Counted from the first letter of the stretch, positions 36,330 through 46,579 are shown. The stretch: 64,000 nucleotides of DNA from Tabrizicola sp. (GCF_022842145.1 NZ_JALHQD010000005.1:62001-126000), one strand, 5' to 3'. Notes: generated from the sequence alone by a model not told the origin. Numbers and translations are program-made.

Positions 36330-36358
36330 CGACGCGGAGTCCTGAAGACTCCGCGTCG
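36330..36358. terminator. Bidirectional hairpin terminator between convergent permease and ATPase genes
   Basis: A perfect 12-base-pair stem (CGACGCGGAGTC and its complement) encloses the five-base loop CTGAA, 52 bases after the permease stop and 30 before the ATPase stop. A short CTGTTT follows on the plus strand, and a short A-run precedes it for the other strand. Placement between convergent genes supports termination in both directions. Confidence 0.8.
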
Positions 36359-36388
36359 CACTGTTTCAGCAGATTTCGATACGGGCTG

Positions 36389-37456
<1,068 letters not shown>

Positions 37457-37486
37457 CTTATCCTCCCGAAGCTTTAGATCATAGTT

Positions 37487-37502
37487 TCGGGTATATATCC
37501 GA
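37487..37502. promoter_or_regulatory. 16-base near-palindrome upstream of the ABC ATPase, candidate operator
   Basis: TCGGGTAT-ATATCCGA is an inverted repeat with a single mismatch, in the 50-base gap between the GH4 gene stop and the ATPase start. Its [GA]TAT-CCG arms resemble the repeats at 31551-31570 and 33118-33136, consistent with a common regulator of the arabinose-type locus. It may also overlap a promoter. Confidence 0.5.
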
Positions 37503-37506
37503 TGTG

Positions 37507-38877
37507 TCAAGCCAAAGCAGGCCGTTTCCGTGCAGATCCGCTTTTTCCGGACCCATATTGCGGCAACCATTCCGCCTGGGCCGCCAGCATCTCGTCCACC
37601 ATATCCCAAACCTCCTGCGGCGTGCAGACCGCTCCGACCAGGGGGTCGTGCAGCACGGCAAGCTTCAGCAGCTCCACATCCCCCGTCACCGCCGCCTGGA
37701 CCGCCATCCGCTGCACGTTGACCGAGGCCTGGCAGGTGGCGGCACAGGCCAGAGGAAGGGTCACGCCTTCCACCATGTTGATCCCGAACCGGTCGACCCA
37801 GCCGGGGCTTTCGATGATGCAATCCTCGGGCAGGTTCTTGATCGTGCCGCCGTTCTTCACGTTGAAATGCCCGCGGTAAGGACGGCCGGTCTCCAAAGCC
37901 TCGATGATGTGGCTGGCATGTTCGTCCGTGCGTTTCCAGGACGACAGGGGCTTGTCTGCTTCGGCAAGAAGGGTGGGGAATTCGGTTTCGAACCAGTTGC
38001 GGGTTTCGCGGGTGTGCCGCAGGTAGCCCCCGGTTTCGCCGTGAATCCAGTCGTCGGTGCTGATCCAGTTCGGAATGTCCTCGCGGCGCTTCCTGTACCA
38101 CGGCAGGTATTCGCTGAGATGCCCGTTGGATTCCGTCGAGTAGAAGCCGAACCGCCGCATCACGTCGATCCGCACCTTTTCCTGGCGCGAAAAGACTGGG
38201 TGGCGTTCGAAAGCCGCCAGAAGCTCATCCTTCTCGATCTTCCGGCCCTTGTGACGGATGTCGAGATACCAGGTCTGGTGGTTGATGCCCGAGCAGACGA
38301 TGTCGACCTCGCTGAACGGCACTCCCAGCGCGGCAGCGATCTGACGATGGCCGTTCTGCACACCGTGACACAGCCCCACGGTATTGATCCCGCCATGGTC
38401 AATCGCGGCCCAGGTCATCATCGCCATCGGATTGGCGTAGTTCAAAAGCAGGTGGTCCGACGTCGCCACCTCGCGGATGTCCTTGCAGAAGTCCAGCATC
38501 GCCGAGATCCCGCGCTGACCGTACAGGATGCCGCCGGCGCAGATCGTATCGCCGACGCATTGATCGACGCCGTATTTCAGCGGGATGGAGATGTCCGTGG
38601 CAAAGGCCTCGACCCCGCCGATGCGGACCGTGTTCATCACGTATTTCGCGCCCTCGAGCGCGCGACGGCGGTCGGTCGTGGCGGTGATCTTCGTCTTCAG
38701 CCCGCTCACCTGCACCATCTTCCGCAGGATCTGGGCGATCATGTCCAGGTTCGTCTGACTGATATCGGTCAGGGCGATCTCGATCCCTTCGAACTCGGGC
38801 ACCGACAGGATGTCCGAGCAGAGTTTACGGGTGAAACCGACACTTCCTGCGCCGATGATGCAAAGCTTGAATGGCAT
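37507..38877 (-). CDS. GH4-family NAD/Mn2+-dependent glycosidase (alpha-galactosidase-like paralogue)
   Basis: The 456-residue product has an N-terminal Rossmann fold (FKLCIIGAGSVGFTRKL), the GH4 blocks LNYANPMAMMTWA and GLCHGVQNGH (metal-binding Cys-His), and GINHQTWYLDI. GH4 enzymes open the glycosidic bond by oxidation at C3 using bound NAD and a divalent metal; this group includes alpha-galactosidase and alpha-galacturonidase. CHGVQ differs from the CHSVQ of MelA (second GH4 at 41388-42755), so the substrate may differ. GGAGGAGGG lies upstream of ATG 38877. It is divergent from an AraC regulator and upstream of the ABC ATPase. Confidence 0.88.
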   Translation of the reverse strand: MPFKLCIIGAGSVGFTRKLCSDILSVPEFEGIEIALTDISQTNLDMIAQILRKMVQVSGLKTKITATTDRRRALEGAKYVMNTVRIGGVEAFATDISIPLKYGVDQCVGDTICAGGILYGQRGISAMLDFCKDIREVATSDHLLLNYANPMAMMTWAAIDHGGINTVGLCHGVQNGHRQIAAALGVPFSEVDIVCSGINHQTWYLDIRHKGRKIEKDELLAAFERHPVFSRQEKVRIDVMRRFGFYSTESNGHLSEYLPWYRKRREDIPNWISTDDWIHGETGGYLRHTRETRNWFETEFPTLLAEADKPLSSWKRTDEHASHIIEALETGRPYRGHFNVKNGGTIKNLPEDCIIESPGWVDRFGINMVEGVTLPLACAATCQASVNVQRMAVQAAVTGDVELLKLAVLHDPLVGAVCTPQEVWDMVDEMLAAQAEWLPQYGSGKSGSARKRPALA

Positions 38878-38914
38878 GGTTGGACCCTCCTCCAGTTGGG
38901 AAAAGGCTAGGCGC

Positions 38915-39823
38915 ATGGGCGTCACGGGTGTAGAGAAATCTTGTGCCAACCCGGGTAACTTCATGCTGTCCAGTCTTCTGGCCCATGGCCACGACATCCG
39001 CGTGCTGTCCTCCCGCGGGTCCGTGCCGACCCTCGGGGTCCTGACCGAAGCCGCAGGCTATGAACAGCGCCGGAACGAGCTGTACAGCTGGGACGGGCTG
39101 AAGCGCGGAACCGAACCCTTTCTGGTCATCCAGCACACCATCCTTGGCGAGGGGCGACTGGATTTCGGCGGCGCGCCGCATCGGCTTGGCGTGGGTCAAA
39201 CCATGCTGGTGACCATGCCGCACGCCCATCGTTACTGGCTGGAACGCGGGGGGCACTGGGAATACTTCTGGTTCATCCTCTTCGGCCGCGAGGCGTTGCG
39301 CATGGCGCGCGAGATCCTTGCCGTCGCGGGGCCAGTCCTGCGACCCGGCGACCACGGCTCCGCCCAACTGGCCGAGGCCTGCCACGCCCTGCTGACCCGC
39401 CCGTTGACCCCCGCACAGGCCTCGGTCCTGGGGTATCAGGCGCTGGCCGTCCTGCATGACGCGGCCTTCGCGGGCGCGGGGCCACGGCCAATGCTCGCGC
39501 CGGAAATCTCCCGTGTGCTCGCCCATGTCGAGATGAACCTCGGCGGCGATCTCAGGGTGGACAGGCTGGCCCAGGTCGCTGGCCTGAGCCGGGCGCATTT
39601 CGTCCGGCGCTTTGCGGCCGAGGCAGGTCTTCCCCCGTCAGACCACGTCTTCGCCCGTAGGATGGACCGGGTGGAGCGTCTTTTGACTGCCTCCGAGATG
39701 AAGATTGCCGACATCGCCAGCGCGACCGGGTTTGCCGATGCGAACTACCTGGCGAAAGCCTTTCGCCGCCATCGCGGGATGTCCCCGATGGATTTTCGGG
39801 CCATGCGGGACGAGGCGGTTTGA
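38915..39823 (+). CDS. AraC-family transcriptional regulator
   Basis: The 302-residue product has an N-terminal cupin-like sensor (FLVIQHTILGEGRLDFGGAPHRLGVGQTMLVTMPHAHRYWL) and a C-terminal double HTH of the AraC type (LAQVAGLSRAHFVRRFAAEAG; IADIASATGFADANYLAKAFRRHRGMSPMDFR). Such regulators respond to sugars. It is divergent from the GH4 gene with a 37-base gap and so probably controls it and the ABC ATPase. The start at 38915 has AAAAGG upstream; an alternative ATG at 38963 would shorten it by 16 residues. Confidence 0.9.
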   Translation: MGVTGVEKSCANPGNFMLSSLLAHGHDIRVLSSRGSVPTLGVLTEAAGYEQRRNELYSWDGLKRGTEPFLVIQHTILGEGRLDFGGAPHRLGVGQTMLVTMPHAHRYWLERGGHWEYFWFILFGREALRMAREILAVAGPVLRPGDHGSAQLAEACHALLTRPLTPAQASVLGYQALAVLHDAAFAGAGPRPMLAPEISRVLAHVEMNLGGDLRVDRLAQVAGLSRAHFVRRFAAEAGLPPSDHVFARRMDRVERLLTASEMKIADIASATGFADANYLAKAFRRHRGMSPMDFRAMRDEAV

Positions 39824-39832
39824 TGGGACGCC

Positions 39833-39869
39833 TCGTGCGCCCAAGCGAGGAGAAGCCGAAGGCGCACGA
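39833..39869. terminator. Hairpin between convergent AraC and halogenase-like genes
   Basis: TCGTGCGCC (39833-39841) pairs perfectly with GGCGCACGA (39861-39869) around a 19-base loop, within the 54-base gap between two convergent stops. This position suits a bidirectional terminator. Part of it belongs to a repeat found again at 60421-60451. Confidence 0.5.
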
Positions 39870-39875
39870 CGAGCG
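39845..39875 (+). repeat. Dispersed REP-like repeat, copy 1
   Basis: Thirty-one bases containing the core GAGAAGCCGAAGGCGCACGA match the segment at 60421-60451 with two mismatches. Both copies are intergenic and in the same orientation. Short GC-rich repeats of this kind are expected in many copies in such genomes. Confidence 0.6.
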
Positions 39876-39877
39876 GC

Positions 39878-41383
39878 TCACGCCGGTTCGTGCAGTCCCT
39901 GCAAGAACGCGCGGTGCGGAATAGCCTGCCGCGCGGCCAGCCGGTATTCGGTCGCCAGCGACCGCGCCGACCGCCGCGCATTGGCACGCAGCTTCGGGTG
40001 ATCGGCCAGCCAGTCCTTCGCGGCCTGCGGGTTCAGCAGCCCCAGACCATCCAGCATGGGGACATGCAGGTGGTGGTCGGTGTGCGGCAGGCCCATCGGG
40101 AAGGGCTGGAAGTCCTCCGGCCCCGGGACTTTCTGCTGCCAAAGCGCAAGGCGTTCGGCCAGCCGGTCGGGCAGCAACCCCGCGACGTCCTGCCAGAACG
40201 GCGTGTCCCGACGTTCGCTGACGTAATGCAGCCGGATGAAGTCGCGGAAGTCGTCCACCTGGCGGGCAGCAGAGGCATTGAAGGCAAGCCGCGCGCGGTC
40301 GTCGGGATTCGGCAGGACCGAAGACAGAAGCATAAGCTGGACGACGGTGCCGTGGATCGACGTCGCCTCCAGCGGCTCAAGGAAACTTGACGAAAGTCCC
40401 AGCGCCACGCAGTTGCCGATCCACTGCTGTTCAAGCCGACCAGCATCGATCCTGATGTCGTTCCGGACTTCGATGGGGTGACCGAGGACGCCTTCGATCT
40501 CGGCCTGGGCCTGGTCTGGCGTCACATGCGCGTCCGAGAAGACATAGCCGCAGCCATAGCGGCCCTGCGTCGGGATCTTCCACATCCAGCCCGCGCCTTG
40601 CGCCCAAGCGAGGGTGCAGGGCTCGATCTCCTCACCGTCCGGGATGTCCAGCCAGAACGGGATCGCCCGGTTGACGGGCAGAGTGCCCCGGTAGCTGACC
40701 CAGTTGCCCCCCATCGGCCCGATCAGGGCGCGGCGAAAACCCGTGCAGTCGACGAAAAGGTCGGCCTCAATCCGCGTGCCGCCCTCCAGTCCCAGCGAGA
40801 GGATGTTTCCGGTCTCTGCGTGCCGCTCCACCGTCTTGACCTGGTCGTCGATGGTTGCGATGGCCTTTGCCTTCGACCGCAGCCATTTCCCCGCCAGCGC
40901 CTGATCGAAGTGGTAGGCGTGGTGATAAGGGCCGACCGGAACCCGCCGCCCGCCCACCATCGCAAAGGGGCTGCGATTGCCGTTCAGAAGGTGCTGGAAA
41001 AGATGCGTCTCGCCGACACTCTCGCCCTGGCTCACCTGATAGACGTCCAGCGCGTTGACCTCGAACCCCGCGACCCGGTGCGGGTCGTCGATCGGGCCGT
41101 CGTAGCTATGACCCTTCCGCCGCCAGTCGCGATGGCGGATGCCGAACTTGATCGTGGCCCCGGTGGCCGCCAGGAATTCGGCCTCGTCGAGGCCAAAGTG
41201 TTGAAGCATCTGGCGGAAGACGGCGGTGGTCCCCTCCCCCACCCCGATGGTCCCGATCTTGGACGACTCGATCACCGTCACTTCGCAGGCATGGCCCCCG
41301 CGTCGGGCGCTGTCGCCCAGCATCATCGCGGCCAGCCAACCGGCCGTGCCGCCGCCCACCACACAGATGCGCCGGGGCCACAT
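39878..41383 (-). CDS. Flavin-dependent tryptophan-halogenase-like protein
   Basis: The 501-residue product has the FAD-binding GGGTAGWLAA at residues 10-19, ATIKFGI with Lys79 at the position of the catalytic lysine of PrnA/RebH-type halogenases, the halogenase signature WMWKIP (266-271), and SSFLEPLEATSI with conserved glutamates near 336-339. In halogenases FADH2 and chloride give HOCl, which the lysine uses to halogenate an aromatic ring. Substrate prediction is not possible, and a flavin reductase is not encoded nearby. It starts five bases after the melA stop, so it is the last gene of the agp-mel-like operon. Related genes in Caulobacterales and Xanthomonadales also sit in sugar-uptake loci. 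Confidence 0.88.
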   Translation of the reverse strand: MWPRRICVVGGGTAGWLAAMMLGDSARRGGHACEVTVIESSKIGTIGVGEGTTAVFRQMLQHFGLDEAEFLAATGATIKFGIRHRDWRRKGHSYDGPIDDPHRVAGFEVNALDVYQVSQGESVGETHLFQHLLNGNRSPFAMVGGRRVPVGPYHHAYHFDQALAGKWLRSKAKAIATIDDQVKTVERHAETGNILSLGLEGGTRIEADLFVDCTGFRRALIGPMGGNWVSYRGTLPVNRAIPFWLDIPDGEEIEPCTLAWAQGAGWMWKIPTQGRYGCGYVFSDAHVTPDQAQAEIEGVLGHPIEVRNDIRIDAGRLEQQWIGNCVALGLSSSFLEPLEATSIHGTVVQLMLLSSVLPNPDDRARLAFNASAARQVDDFRDFIRLHYVSERRDTPFWQDVAGLLPDRLAERLALWQQKVPGPEDFQPFPMGLPHTDHHLHVPMLDGLGLLNPQAAKDWLADHPKLRANARRSARSLATEYRLAARQAIPHRAFLQGLHEPA

Positions 41384-41387
41384 GCGC

Positions 41388-42755
41388 CTATCCCGCCTCC
41401 CGCACCGGCACCCGCGCCCATTCGGGCAGCCAATCACCGTGGGCCTCCAGAAGCTCGGTCGTAAGTTGCCAGATCTGGTCGAGGTCCAGTTCCGCCCCGG
41501 TGTGCGGGTCCAGCATGGCGGCATGGTAGATGTGTTCGGGGTTCTCGGTCAGCAGCGCCTGCACCGTGAGGTCCTGCACGTTGATGTTGGTCCGCATCAG
41601 GGCAATCAGCTGCGGCGGGATGTCGTGGACCACCGTCGGCTGCAGGCCGCTGCTGTCGACCAGCACCGGCACTTCGACCGCACAGCCTTCCGGCAGTTGC
41701 GGGATGAAACCGCGGTTGCCGATGTTGCCGTAGATCACTGAGGGCTCGCCCGTCATGACCGAATTCACGATCTCGGAGGCGTATTCATGGCTTTCCTTGA
41801 CCTCCACCGTGTTCGCCGATTTCAGCGCCTCGGCCTCTTTCTTCCAGCGCGCGATCTGTTCGATACAGCGCTTGGGGTATTCGTCCAGCGGGATGCCGAA
41901 GCGTTCGATCAGGTCCGGCCGGTCGCGCTTGATGAACCACGGGGTATACTCGGCGAAATGCTCCGAGGATTCCGTCACGAAATACCCCAGCCGCGTCAGC
42001 ATCTCATAACGCACCTTGTTCGGGCAGCGCGGATTCCAGTGGCTGGGCTTCGGGAAGCGCCCCTCGCGGTAGCCTTTCACCAGGTCGGGATAGAGGTTCT
42101 TGTACGACCCGTCCGCCTGCCGACGCTCGAAGGTCAGGTAGAAGGCCATGTGGTTGATGCCCGCCGCCCGATACCGGATCTCCTCGACCGGCAGGTCAAG
42201 GTCGCGCGCCAGCTCGTAGGCCGTGCCCTGAACCGAATGGCAGAGGCCGACCTGCCGGATCTTCGGAAACTTCGCCGCGATGGCCCAGGTGTTGATCGCC
42301 ATCGGGTTCACATATTGCAGCATGATCGCGTCGGGTGCGACCTCGGTCAGATCCTCGCAGATCGACCACAGATGCGGGACCGTCCGGATGCCACGCATGA
42401 TGCCGCCGATGCCCAGCGTGTCGGCGATGGTCTGGCGCAGCCCGAACTTCTTCGGCACCTCGAAGTCGGTGATCGTGCAGGGGTCATAGCCGCCGACCTG
42501 GAAGCAGCAGACGACGAAATCCGCCCCGGTCAGGGCGCGGCGCTGGTCGGTATAGGTCTTGATCTTCGCCTTGCCGCCCAAGGTCTGCGCCAGCTTGCCG
42601 ACGATGATCTCGGATTCCTCCAACCTTTGCGGGTTGATGTCCATCAGCCGGATTTCCGCCCCCGCCAGTGCAGGCCGGGACAGGATGTCCCCGGCGATGT
42701 TCTTGGTGAAGACGGCCGATCCGGCGCCGATGAAGGTGATGACGGGGGTGGGCAT
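41388..42755 (-). CDS. melA: Alpha-galactosidase MelA, family GH4
   Basis: The 455-residue product has the GH4 Rossmann start (ITFIGAGSAVFTKNI), QYVNPMAINTWA, the metal-site motif GLCHSVQGTAYELA exactly as in MelA, and AAGINHMAFYL. It hydrolyses alpha-galactosides such as melibiose or raffinose in the cytoplasm, using NAD and Mn2+. It lies between the double ATPase gene (9-base gap) and the halogenase-like gene (4-base gap). Sinorhizobium meliloti has melA in its agp operon, which supports both names. It is a paralogue of the GH4 at 37507-38877. Confidence 0.9.
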   Translation of the reverse strand: MPTPVITFIGAGSAVFTKNIAGDILSRPALAGAEIRLMDINPQRLEESEIIVGKLAQTLGGKAKIKTYTDQRRALTGADFVVCCFQVGGYDPCTITDFEVPKKFGLRQTIADTLGIGGIMRGIRTVPHLWSICEDLTEVAPDAIMLQYVNPMAINTWAIAAKFPKIRQVGLCHSVQGTAYELARDLDLPVEEIRYRAAGINHMAFYLTFERRQADGSYKNLYPDLVKGYREGRFPKPSHWNPRCPNKVRYEMLTRLGYFVTESSEHFAEYTPWFIKRDRPDLIERFGIPLDEYPKRCIEQIARWKKEAEALKSANTVEVKESHEYASEIVNSVMTGEPSVIYGNIGNRGFIPQLPEGCAVEVPVLVDSSGLQPTVVHDIPPQLIALMRTNINVQDLTVQALLTENPEHIYHAAMLDPHTGAELDLDQIWQLTTELLEAHGDWLPEWARVPVREAG

Positions 42756-42764
42756 TTCGGTTCC

Positions 42765-44378
42765 TCAGGCTGCGATTTCGAAGGCCGCCTCGACCAGGCG
42801 GCGGGTGTAGTCGGTTGTGGGGCGTTCCAGCACGGCGTCGACCGGTCCCTGTTCGACGATCCGGCCGTTCTGCATGACGATGACGCGGTGGCAAAGCGCA
42901 CGGACGACCTTCAGGTCGTGGCTGATGAACAGGTAGCTCAGCCCCTTGTCGCGCTGCAATCCGCGCAGAAGCTCGATAATCTGCGCCTGCACGGAAAGGT
43001 CGAGCGCACTGGTCGGCTCGTCCAGAAGGATGAATTCCGGTTCCAGCGCGATGGCACGGGCGATGGCAAGACGCTGGCGCTGCCCGCCGGAGAATTCATG
43101 CGGAAAGCGCGACAGGATCGTATCGGGCAGCCCGGAGTCTCGCAGGGCCTGCTTGACCCGCTCCTCGCGTTCAGCACGGGTTCGGCCAAGGCCATTGACG
43201 ATCAGCCCCTCCTCGATGATCTGGCGGACCGACATGCGCGGGTTCAGGCTGGCAAACGGGTCCTGGAAGACAACCTGCATCCGCTTGCGGAAAGGGTTCA
43301 TCGCGCGGCGGTCCAGCCCGTCGATCCGGGTCCCCATGAACTCCACCGCGCCTTCTGTCAGCGTATTCAACCGCAGCAGCGCCTGACCGAAGGTGGTCTT
43401 GCCGCTTCCGCTTTCCCCGACCAGCCCCAAAGTCTCGCCCCGTTTCAGCTCCAGCGACAGACCGTCGACAGCCTGCAGGTCCGCCCATGTTCCGCGGAAA
43501 GCCCCACCCTTGCGCAGCCGGTAGGTGACGCGGATGTCGCGGCCGCTCAGAACGGTTTCGGTCCCCACCTGCGCCGGATCGGCCTGGCCTTTCGGCTCGG
43601 ACCCCAGAAGCCTGCGGGTGTAGGGATGCTGGGGGTTGGTGAACAGCGCCTCGGTCGGCCCCGCCTCGCGCACTTCGCCGTGCTGCATGACATAGACATG
43701 GTCGGCGAACTGCCGGACCACGGTCAGATCGTGGGTGATCAGGATCACCGCCAACCCGGTCCTGTCCTTCAACGCCTTGATCAGGTTCAGGATCTCTGCC
43801 TGTACCGTCACGTCCAGTGCCGTGGTGGGTTCATCGGCAATCAGCACATCGGGGTTGTTCGCCAGCGCCATCGCGATCATCACCCGCTGTCGCTGCCCGC
43901 CGGAAAGCTGGTGCGGATACTGGTCCAGCCGTGCCTCCGGTTCCGGGATCTGGACATCCTTCAGCAGGGCCAGCGCCTTCGCCATCGCCTCGGCCTTCGA
44001 CATCCGGTTGTGGATGCGCAGCACCTCGGCGATCTGGTTGCCGACGGTATAGACCGGGTTCAACGAGGACATCGGTTCCTGGAAGATCATCGACAGCCGG
44101 TTGCCGCGCAGCCGCCGCATCTCGGTCGGTGAGAGCGTCGCCATGTTGCGGCCGGCATACAGGATTTCGGTCTGCGGGTTGACCGTGGCCCGCTTCGACA
44201 GAAGCCGCATGATCGCCCGCGCTGTCACCGACTTGCCGCTACCGGATTCCCCGACCAACGCGATGGTCTGGCCTTTCTTCAGCGTGAAGGAGACGTCCTT
44301 CACGGCCTCGATCTCGCCGCCGTCGACCTTGAAGGTGACGCCGATCTTGCGGGCCTCGATGACGATGTCGTCGGTCAT
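42765..44378 (-). CDS. Oligosaccharide/peptide-type ABC ATPase with two fused nucleotide-binding domains (AgpD-like)
   Basis: The 537-residue product joins two ABC ATPase domains as in DppD-DppF fusions. The first has GESGSGKSVTA, LSGGQRQRVMIAMAL and LIADEPTTALDVTVQ. The second has GESGSGKTTFG, FSGGQRQRLAIARAI and LLDEPTSALDLSVQ. Both sets look intact. It powers the AgpBC-like permeases. ATG 44378 with GAGGGGG upstream is preferred over one ten codons earlier. In rhizobia this family 5-type importer carries alpha-galactosides rather than peptides, which fits with melA directly downstream. Confidence 0.9.
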   Translation of the reverse strand: MTDDIVIEARKIGVTFKVDGGEIEAVKDVSFTLKKGQTIALVGESGSGKSVTARAIMRLLSKRATVNPQTEILYAGRNMATLSPTEMRRLRGNRLSMIFQEPMSSLNPVYTVGNQIAEVLRIHNRMSKAEAMAKALALLKDVQIPEPEARLDQYPHQLSGGQRQRVMIAMALANNPDVLIADEPTTALDVTVQAEILNLIKALKDRTGLAVILITHDLTVVRQFADHVYVMQHGEVREAGPTEALFTNPQHPYTRRLLGSEPKGQADPAQVGTETVLSGRDIRVTYRLRKGGAFRGTWADLQAVDGLSLELKRGETLGLVGESGSGKTTFGQALLRLNTLTEGAVEFMGTRIDGLDRRAMNPFRKRMQVVFQDPFASLNPRMSVRQIIEEGLIVNGLGRTRAEREERVKQALRDSGLPDTILSRFPHEFSGGQRQRLAIARAIALEPEFILLDEPTSALDLSVQAQIIELLRGLQRDKGLSYLFISHDLKVVRALCHRVIVMQNGRIVEQGPVDAVLERPTTDYTRRLVEAAFEIAA

Positions 44379-44388
44379 GTGCGCCCCC

Positions 44389-45513
44389 TCAATAAGGATC
44401 AATGGCATCGCGCAAGCCGTCGCCCAGCGCGTTGAAGGCGAAAACCGCCAGCAGGATGAAGCCCACCGGCGACAGGATCCACGGGTAGGACCCGATAACC
44501 GAGAAGGTCGAGGCGTCCTGCAGCATCAGCCCCCAGGAGATCAACGGCGGCTTCACCGCAAAGCCGAGGTAGCCCAGGAACGACTCCAGCAGAACGATGG
44601 CCGGAATGCCCAGGGTGATCGAGACGATCACATGGCTCATCACGTTCGGAAGAATGTGTCGCGTGACGATCCGGGCGTCCGAGGCCCCCACGGCCTGCGC
44701 CGCCCGCACATAGTCGATCCTCGCCATCGACATGGTCTTCGACCGCACCTCGCGCGACAGCTGCGCCCAGCCAAGACCCGCGATGACCAGGATCACGAAG
44801 CCGATGAAGACCGGCGACGGAGCCGTGACCGGGATCAGCGTGGTCAGCGTCAGGTACAAAGGCAGCTGCGGGAAGGCGAGCACGATCTCGACAAAGCGCT
44901 GGAACCACATGTCGAAGCGCCCGCCGATATAGCCCGACGTGATCCCAAGCAGCGTTCCGGTGATGGTGATCAGCGTGATCGAGGTCAGCGCGATGACCAG
45001 GGTGATCCGGCTGCCGATGATCCCGCGGGAAAGGATGTCGCGGCCCAGCTTGTCGGTTCCCAAGAGCCGGAGCGGCGTGCCATCCGACAGCCCGATGAAA
45101 TGCGTATTCATCGGAATGAAGCCCAGATAGTTGTACTCCCAGCCGTCCACGAAAAAGGCCAGCGGACGCGGATTGTCGAGGTCCGGCCCCATCAGCGGCT
45201 GGAAGGTGATCGGGTCCAACTCCTCGCTTTCGGTGATGGCATAGACCACCGGCCAGAGGGTGAAACCGTCTTTGGTGAAGAAGCTGATCTGATCCGGCGG
45301 CGCGAATGAGGCACCATTGGCATTGGGGTTCTGCGGCGAGAAGAACTCGGCAAATATCGACATGATGAACAGCGTGGAGACGAGGACCAGCCCCAGCATC
45401 CCCGGCACCGACTTGCGGAACCGGCGCCACACCAGCGCGCGATAGCTTTGCGAGGTGGTCGAGACGGTGGACAGCCGCCCGTCTGCGGCTTCGCCTTCGT
45501 GGATCAGGGTCAT
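44389..45513 (-). CDS. ABC transporter permease, DppC/OppC type (AgpC-like)
   Basis: The 374-residue product has a first membrane helix near residues 38-56 (GMLGLVLVSTLFIMSIFAEFF). A long periplasmic loop of over 100 residues follows, then the permease core LGTDKLGRDILSRGIIGSRITL and the EAA-type ARIDYVRAAQAVGASDARIVTRHILPN. The large loop is longer than in DppC and is typical of the oligosaccharide-type members. It overlaps the upstream permease by ATGA, and the ATPase starts ten bases downstream. Confidence 0.92.
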   Translation of the reverse strand: MTLIHEGEAADGRLSTVSTTSQSYRALVWRRFRKSVPGMLGLVLVSTLFIMSIFAEFFSPQNPNANGASFAPPDQISFFTKDGFTLWPVVYAITESEELDPITFQPLMGPDLDNPRPLAFFVDGWEYNYLGFIPMNTHFIGLSDGTPLRLLGTDKLGRDILSRGIIGSRITLVIALTSITLITITGTLLGITSGYIGGRFDMWFQRFVEIVLAFPQLPLYLTLTTLIPVTAPSPVFIGFVILVIAGLGWAQLSREVRSKTMSMARIDYVRAAQAVGASDARIVTRHILPNVMSHVIVSITLGIPAIVLLESFLGYLGFAVKPPLISWGLMLQDASTFSVIGSYPWILSPVGFILLAVFAFNALGDGLRDAIDPY

Positions 45514-46538
45514 TTGTCACCCCCCACCCGGATGCGCGGATCAAGCAGCGCCAGCAAGAGGTCGGCGATGATGTTGCCAATGATCAGCGTGGCGCCCAGG
45601 ACCAGCATCAGCGTCGCGGTGACATAGACATCCCCGATCGCCATCGACCCCACGATCGCCGGGCCGATGGTCGCCAGGCCAAAGACGATGGCCACCTCGA
45701 TCTCGCCGGTCAGCATGTAGGGCAGCACCACGCCCTGATAGGCCACCAGCGGATGGAGCGCGTTTGGCACCGCGTGGCGCATGATGACCGCGCCTTCGCC
45801 CAGACCCTTGGCCCGCGCGGTTTCGATGTATTGGGCGTTCAGTGTGTCCAGCAGGTTCGCCCGCATCACCCGCATGTTGTAGGCAAGGCCCCCGAAGGTC
45901 GCCACGGCGATCACTGGCCAGACATGCTGGATCAGGTTCCACAGCTTGCCCCAGTTGAAGTCGAGGAACCCTTCCCAATAGGGCTGCCCGCCATAGCGCG
46001 AGGAATAGAACGACCCGATCTCCTGCACGTTCAGCTTGAAGACGAGGATGTACAGAATGATCAGCGCCAGAAGGAAGCGCGGGATGGTCATGCCCATGAA
46101 GGACACGAAGGACAGAACCGTGTCGACCCAGGTGTATTGCCGGGTGGCGGCAAGGATGCCGAAACCAATGCCGATCACCGTCGCCAAAAGGTGGCAGACC
46201 AGTGCGATGGCAATGGTCGGGGGCAGGCGCTGCGCCAGGATCTCGGAGACCGGCTTGTTGTAGGCGTAGGACTGGCCGAAGTCGCCCTCGGTCACGATCC
46301 CCCAGATCCAGTAGCCGTATTGCATCAGCAACGGATCGTTCAGCCCGTGCTTCTCGCGGTATTCTTCGGCCGCTGCGGACGCGGCCTCGGGCGTGGCACC
46401 GCCCTGCACGATCATGTTGGTGCGGATGAAGTCGCCATAGTCGCCCGGTGGAGCCTGGATGATCATGAAGGTGATGAAGCTCATCACGATCAGGACCGGC
46501 ACCGATTGCATCAGGCGGACGCCTAGGAAGCCCAGCAT
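45510..46538 (-). CDS. ABC transporter permease, DppB/OppB type (AgpB-like)
   Basis: The 342-residue product has six membrane helices with the OppB-family pattern (MLGFLGVRLMQSVPVLIVMSFITFMI at the start, PPTIAIALVCHLLATVIGIGFGILAA, and NLLDTLNAQYIETARAKGLGEGAVIMRHAVPNAL as ATPase-docking loop). It lies after the binding-protein gene and a hairpin, and overlaps the DppC-type permease. Confidence 0.92.
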   Translation of the reverse strand: MLGFLGVRLMQSVPVLIVMSFITFMIIQAPPGDYGDFIRTNMIVQGGATPEAASAAAEEYREKHGLNDPLLMQYGYWIWGIVTEGDFGQSYAYNKPVSEILAQRLPPTIAIALVCHLLATVIGIGFGILAATRQYTWVDTVLSFVSFMGMTIPRFLLALIILYILVFKLNVQEIGSFYSSRYGGQPYWEGFLDFNWGKLWNLIQHVWPVIAVATFGGLAYNMRVMRANLLDTLNAQYIETARAKGLGEGAVIMRHAVPNALHPLVAYQGVVLPYMLTGEIEVAIVFGLATIGPAIVGSMAIGDVYVTATLMLVLGATLIIGNIIADLLLALLDPRIRVGGDK

Positions 46539-46579
46539 CGCGGGTCACCTGCAAGTGAAGGGGGGAAATCAGAGGGTGC

